A DNA stretch of 64,000 nucleotides, taken from assembly GCA_027619415.1 (NCBI GenBank), contig JAQCFO010000004.1:31835-95834 (forward strand), read 5' to 3'. Every line of letters starts with the position of its first letter. Within the stretch, counting starts at the first letter, position 1. Positions 63,931 through 64,000 of this stretch are shown here, one piece after another. Origin of the DNA: Bacteroidota bacterium. GTDB lineage: Bacteria; Bacteroidota; Bacteroidia; Flavobacteriales; Flavobacteriaceae. Made by a program: the position numbers and the translations under genes. The notes under the pieces were generated by a model. It was given only the letters and a program-made list of their open reading frames with translations. It made no database searches and was not told where the DNA came from.

Positions 63931-64000
63931 GTAAAAATTTTATACTCTTGAGTTAGATTAACTTTTATTTAATTCTAAGAATTTTCTTTTTTTAAGAATT

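Noticed and set aside
1-64000. CRISPR array, transposase, prophage or secretion cluster
   Set aside because: None seen: no regularly spaced repeats, no cas, transposase, integrase or phage genes in the supplied frames or by reading.

Overview
The window is a very AT-rich bacterial chromosome segment, almost certainly from a marine flavobacterium (Bacteroidota, Flavobacteriales). This rests on several signs. Promoter boxes are of the Bacteroidetes TAnnTTTG type and Shine-Dalgarno sequences are absent. There are many Cys-anchored lipoproteins, an SRP RNA of flavobacterial form, a bacillithiol-type YtxJ protein, class II ketol-acid reductoisomerase, and a gene order (ftsK-lolA-lptF/G-ribBA; GNAT-argGCDF'BEH) familiar from this group. 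Genes are packed as in streamlined marine genomes: all ten convergent gene pairs in the core part overlap at their stop codons or are separated by one base.

Region 1-4,935 looks accessory. It holds a truncated thioredoxin-like protein at the window edge, a BNR/sialidase-like lipoprotein, the decayed tail of a fibronectin-III protein, an FG-GAP/VCBS lipoprotein and a serine-hydrolase (beta-lactamase family) lipoprotein. Two copies of a ~104-bp repeat, 3,068 bp apart, bracket the last two genes, and the block ends at tRNA-Ser(TGA).

From 5,108 on the content is core genome. It runs: TauE/SafE permease; the ribBA-lptF/G-lolA-ftsK operon (minus); NhaC antiporter; dihydrolipoyl dehydrogenase; a complete linear-pathway arginine operon (minus, 14,469-22,352); DUF6428 protein; pabB-tilS-dsbD; flavin reductase, nitroreductase and an aldehyde dehydrogenase; the branched-chain amino-acid operon ilvD-ilvB-ilvN-ilvC followed by gapN; dnaN; SAM hydroxide adenosyltransferase; phoH-purC; miaA, exonuclease/GIY-YIG, yggS and Gfo/Idh/MocA (minus); pcm, smpB, ytxJ, glyA; glutaminyl cyclase; SRP RNA; SDR; transaldolase; a TlpA-like lipoprotein; an ABC-F ATPase; DUF2007, pheT and recG; uvrD/pcrA; DEAD-box RNA helicase; and an OmpA-family lipoprotein.

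The most interesting signal is regulatory. Between a good promoter and the first gene of the arginine operon lies an unannotated 28-codon GTG-started ORF. It is GC-rich and carries four clustered CGN arginine codons in a genome that otherwise mostly uses AGA. Its stop codon abuts a hairpin, so it looks like a leader-peptide attenuator sensing arginine. The ilvD operon likewise has an intrinsic terminator placed between its promoter and its start codon. Together they suggest transcription attenuation of amino-acid operons in this lineage.
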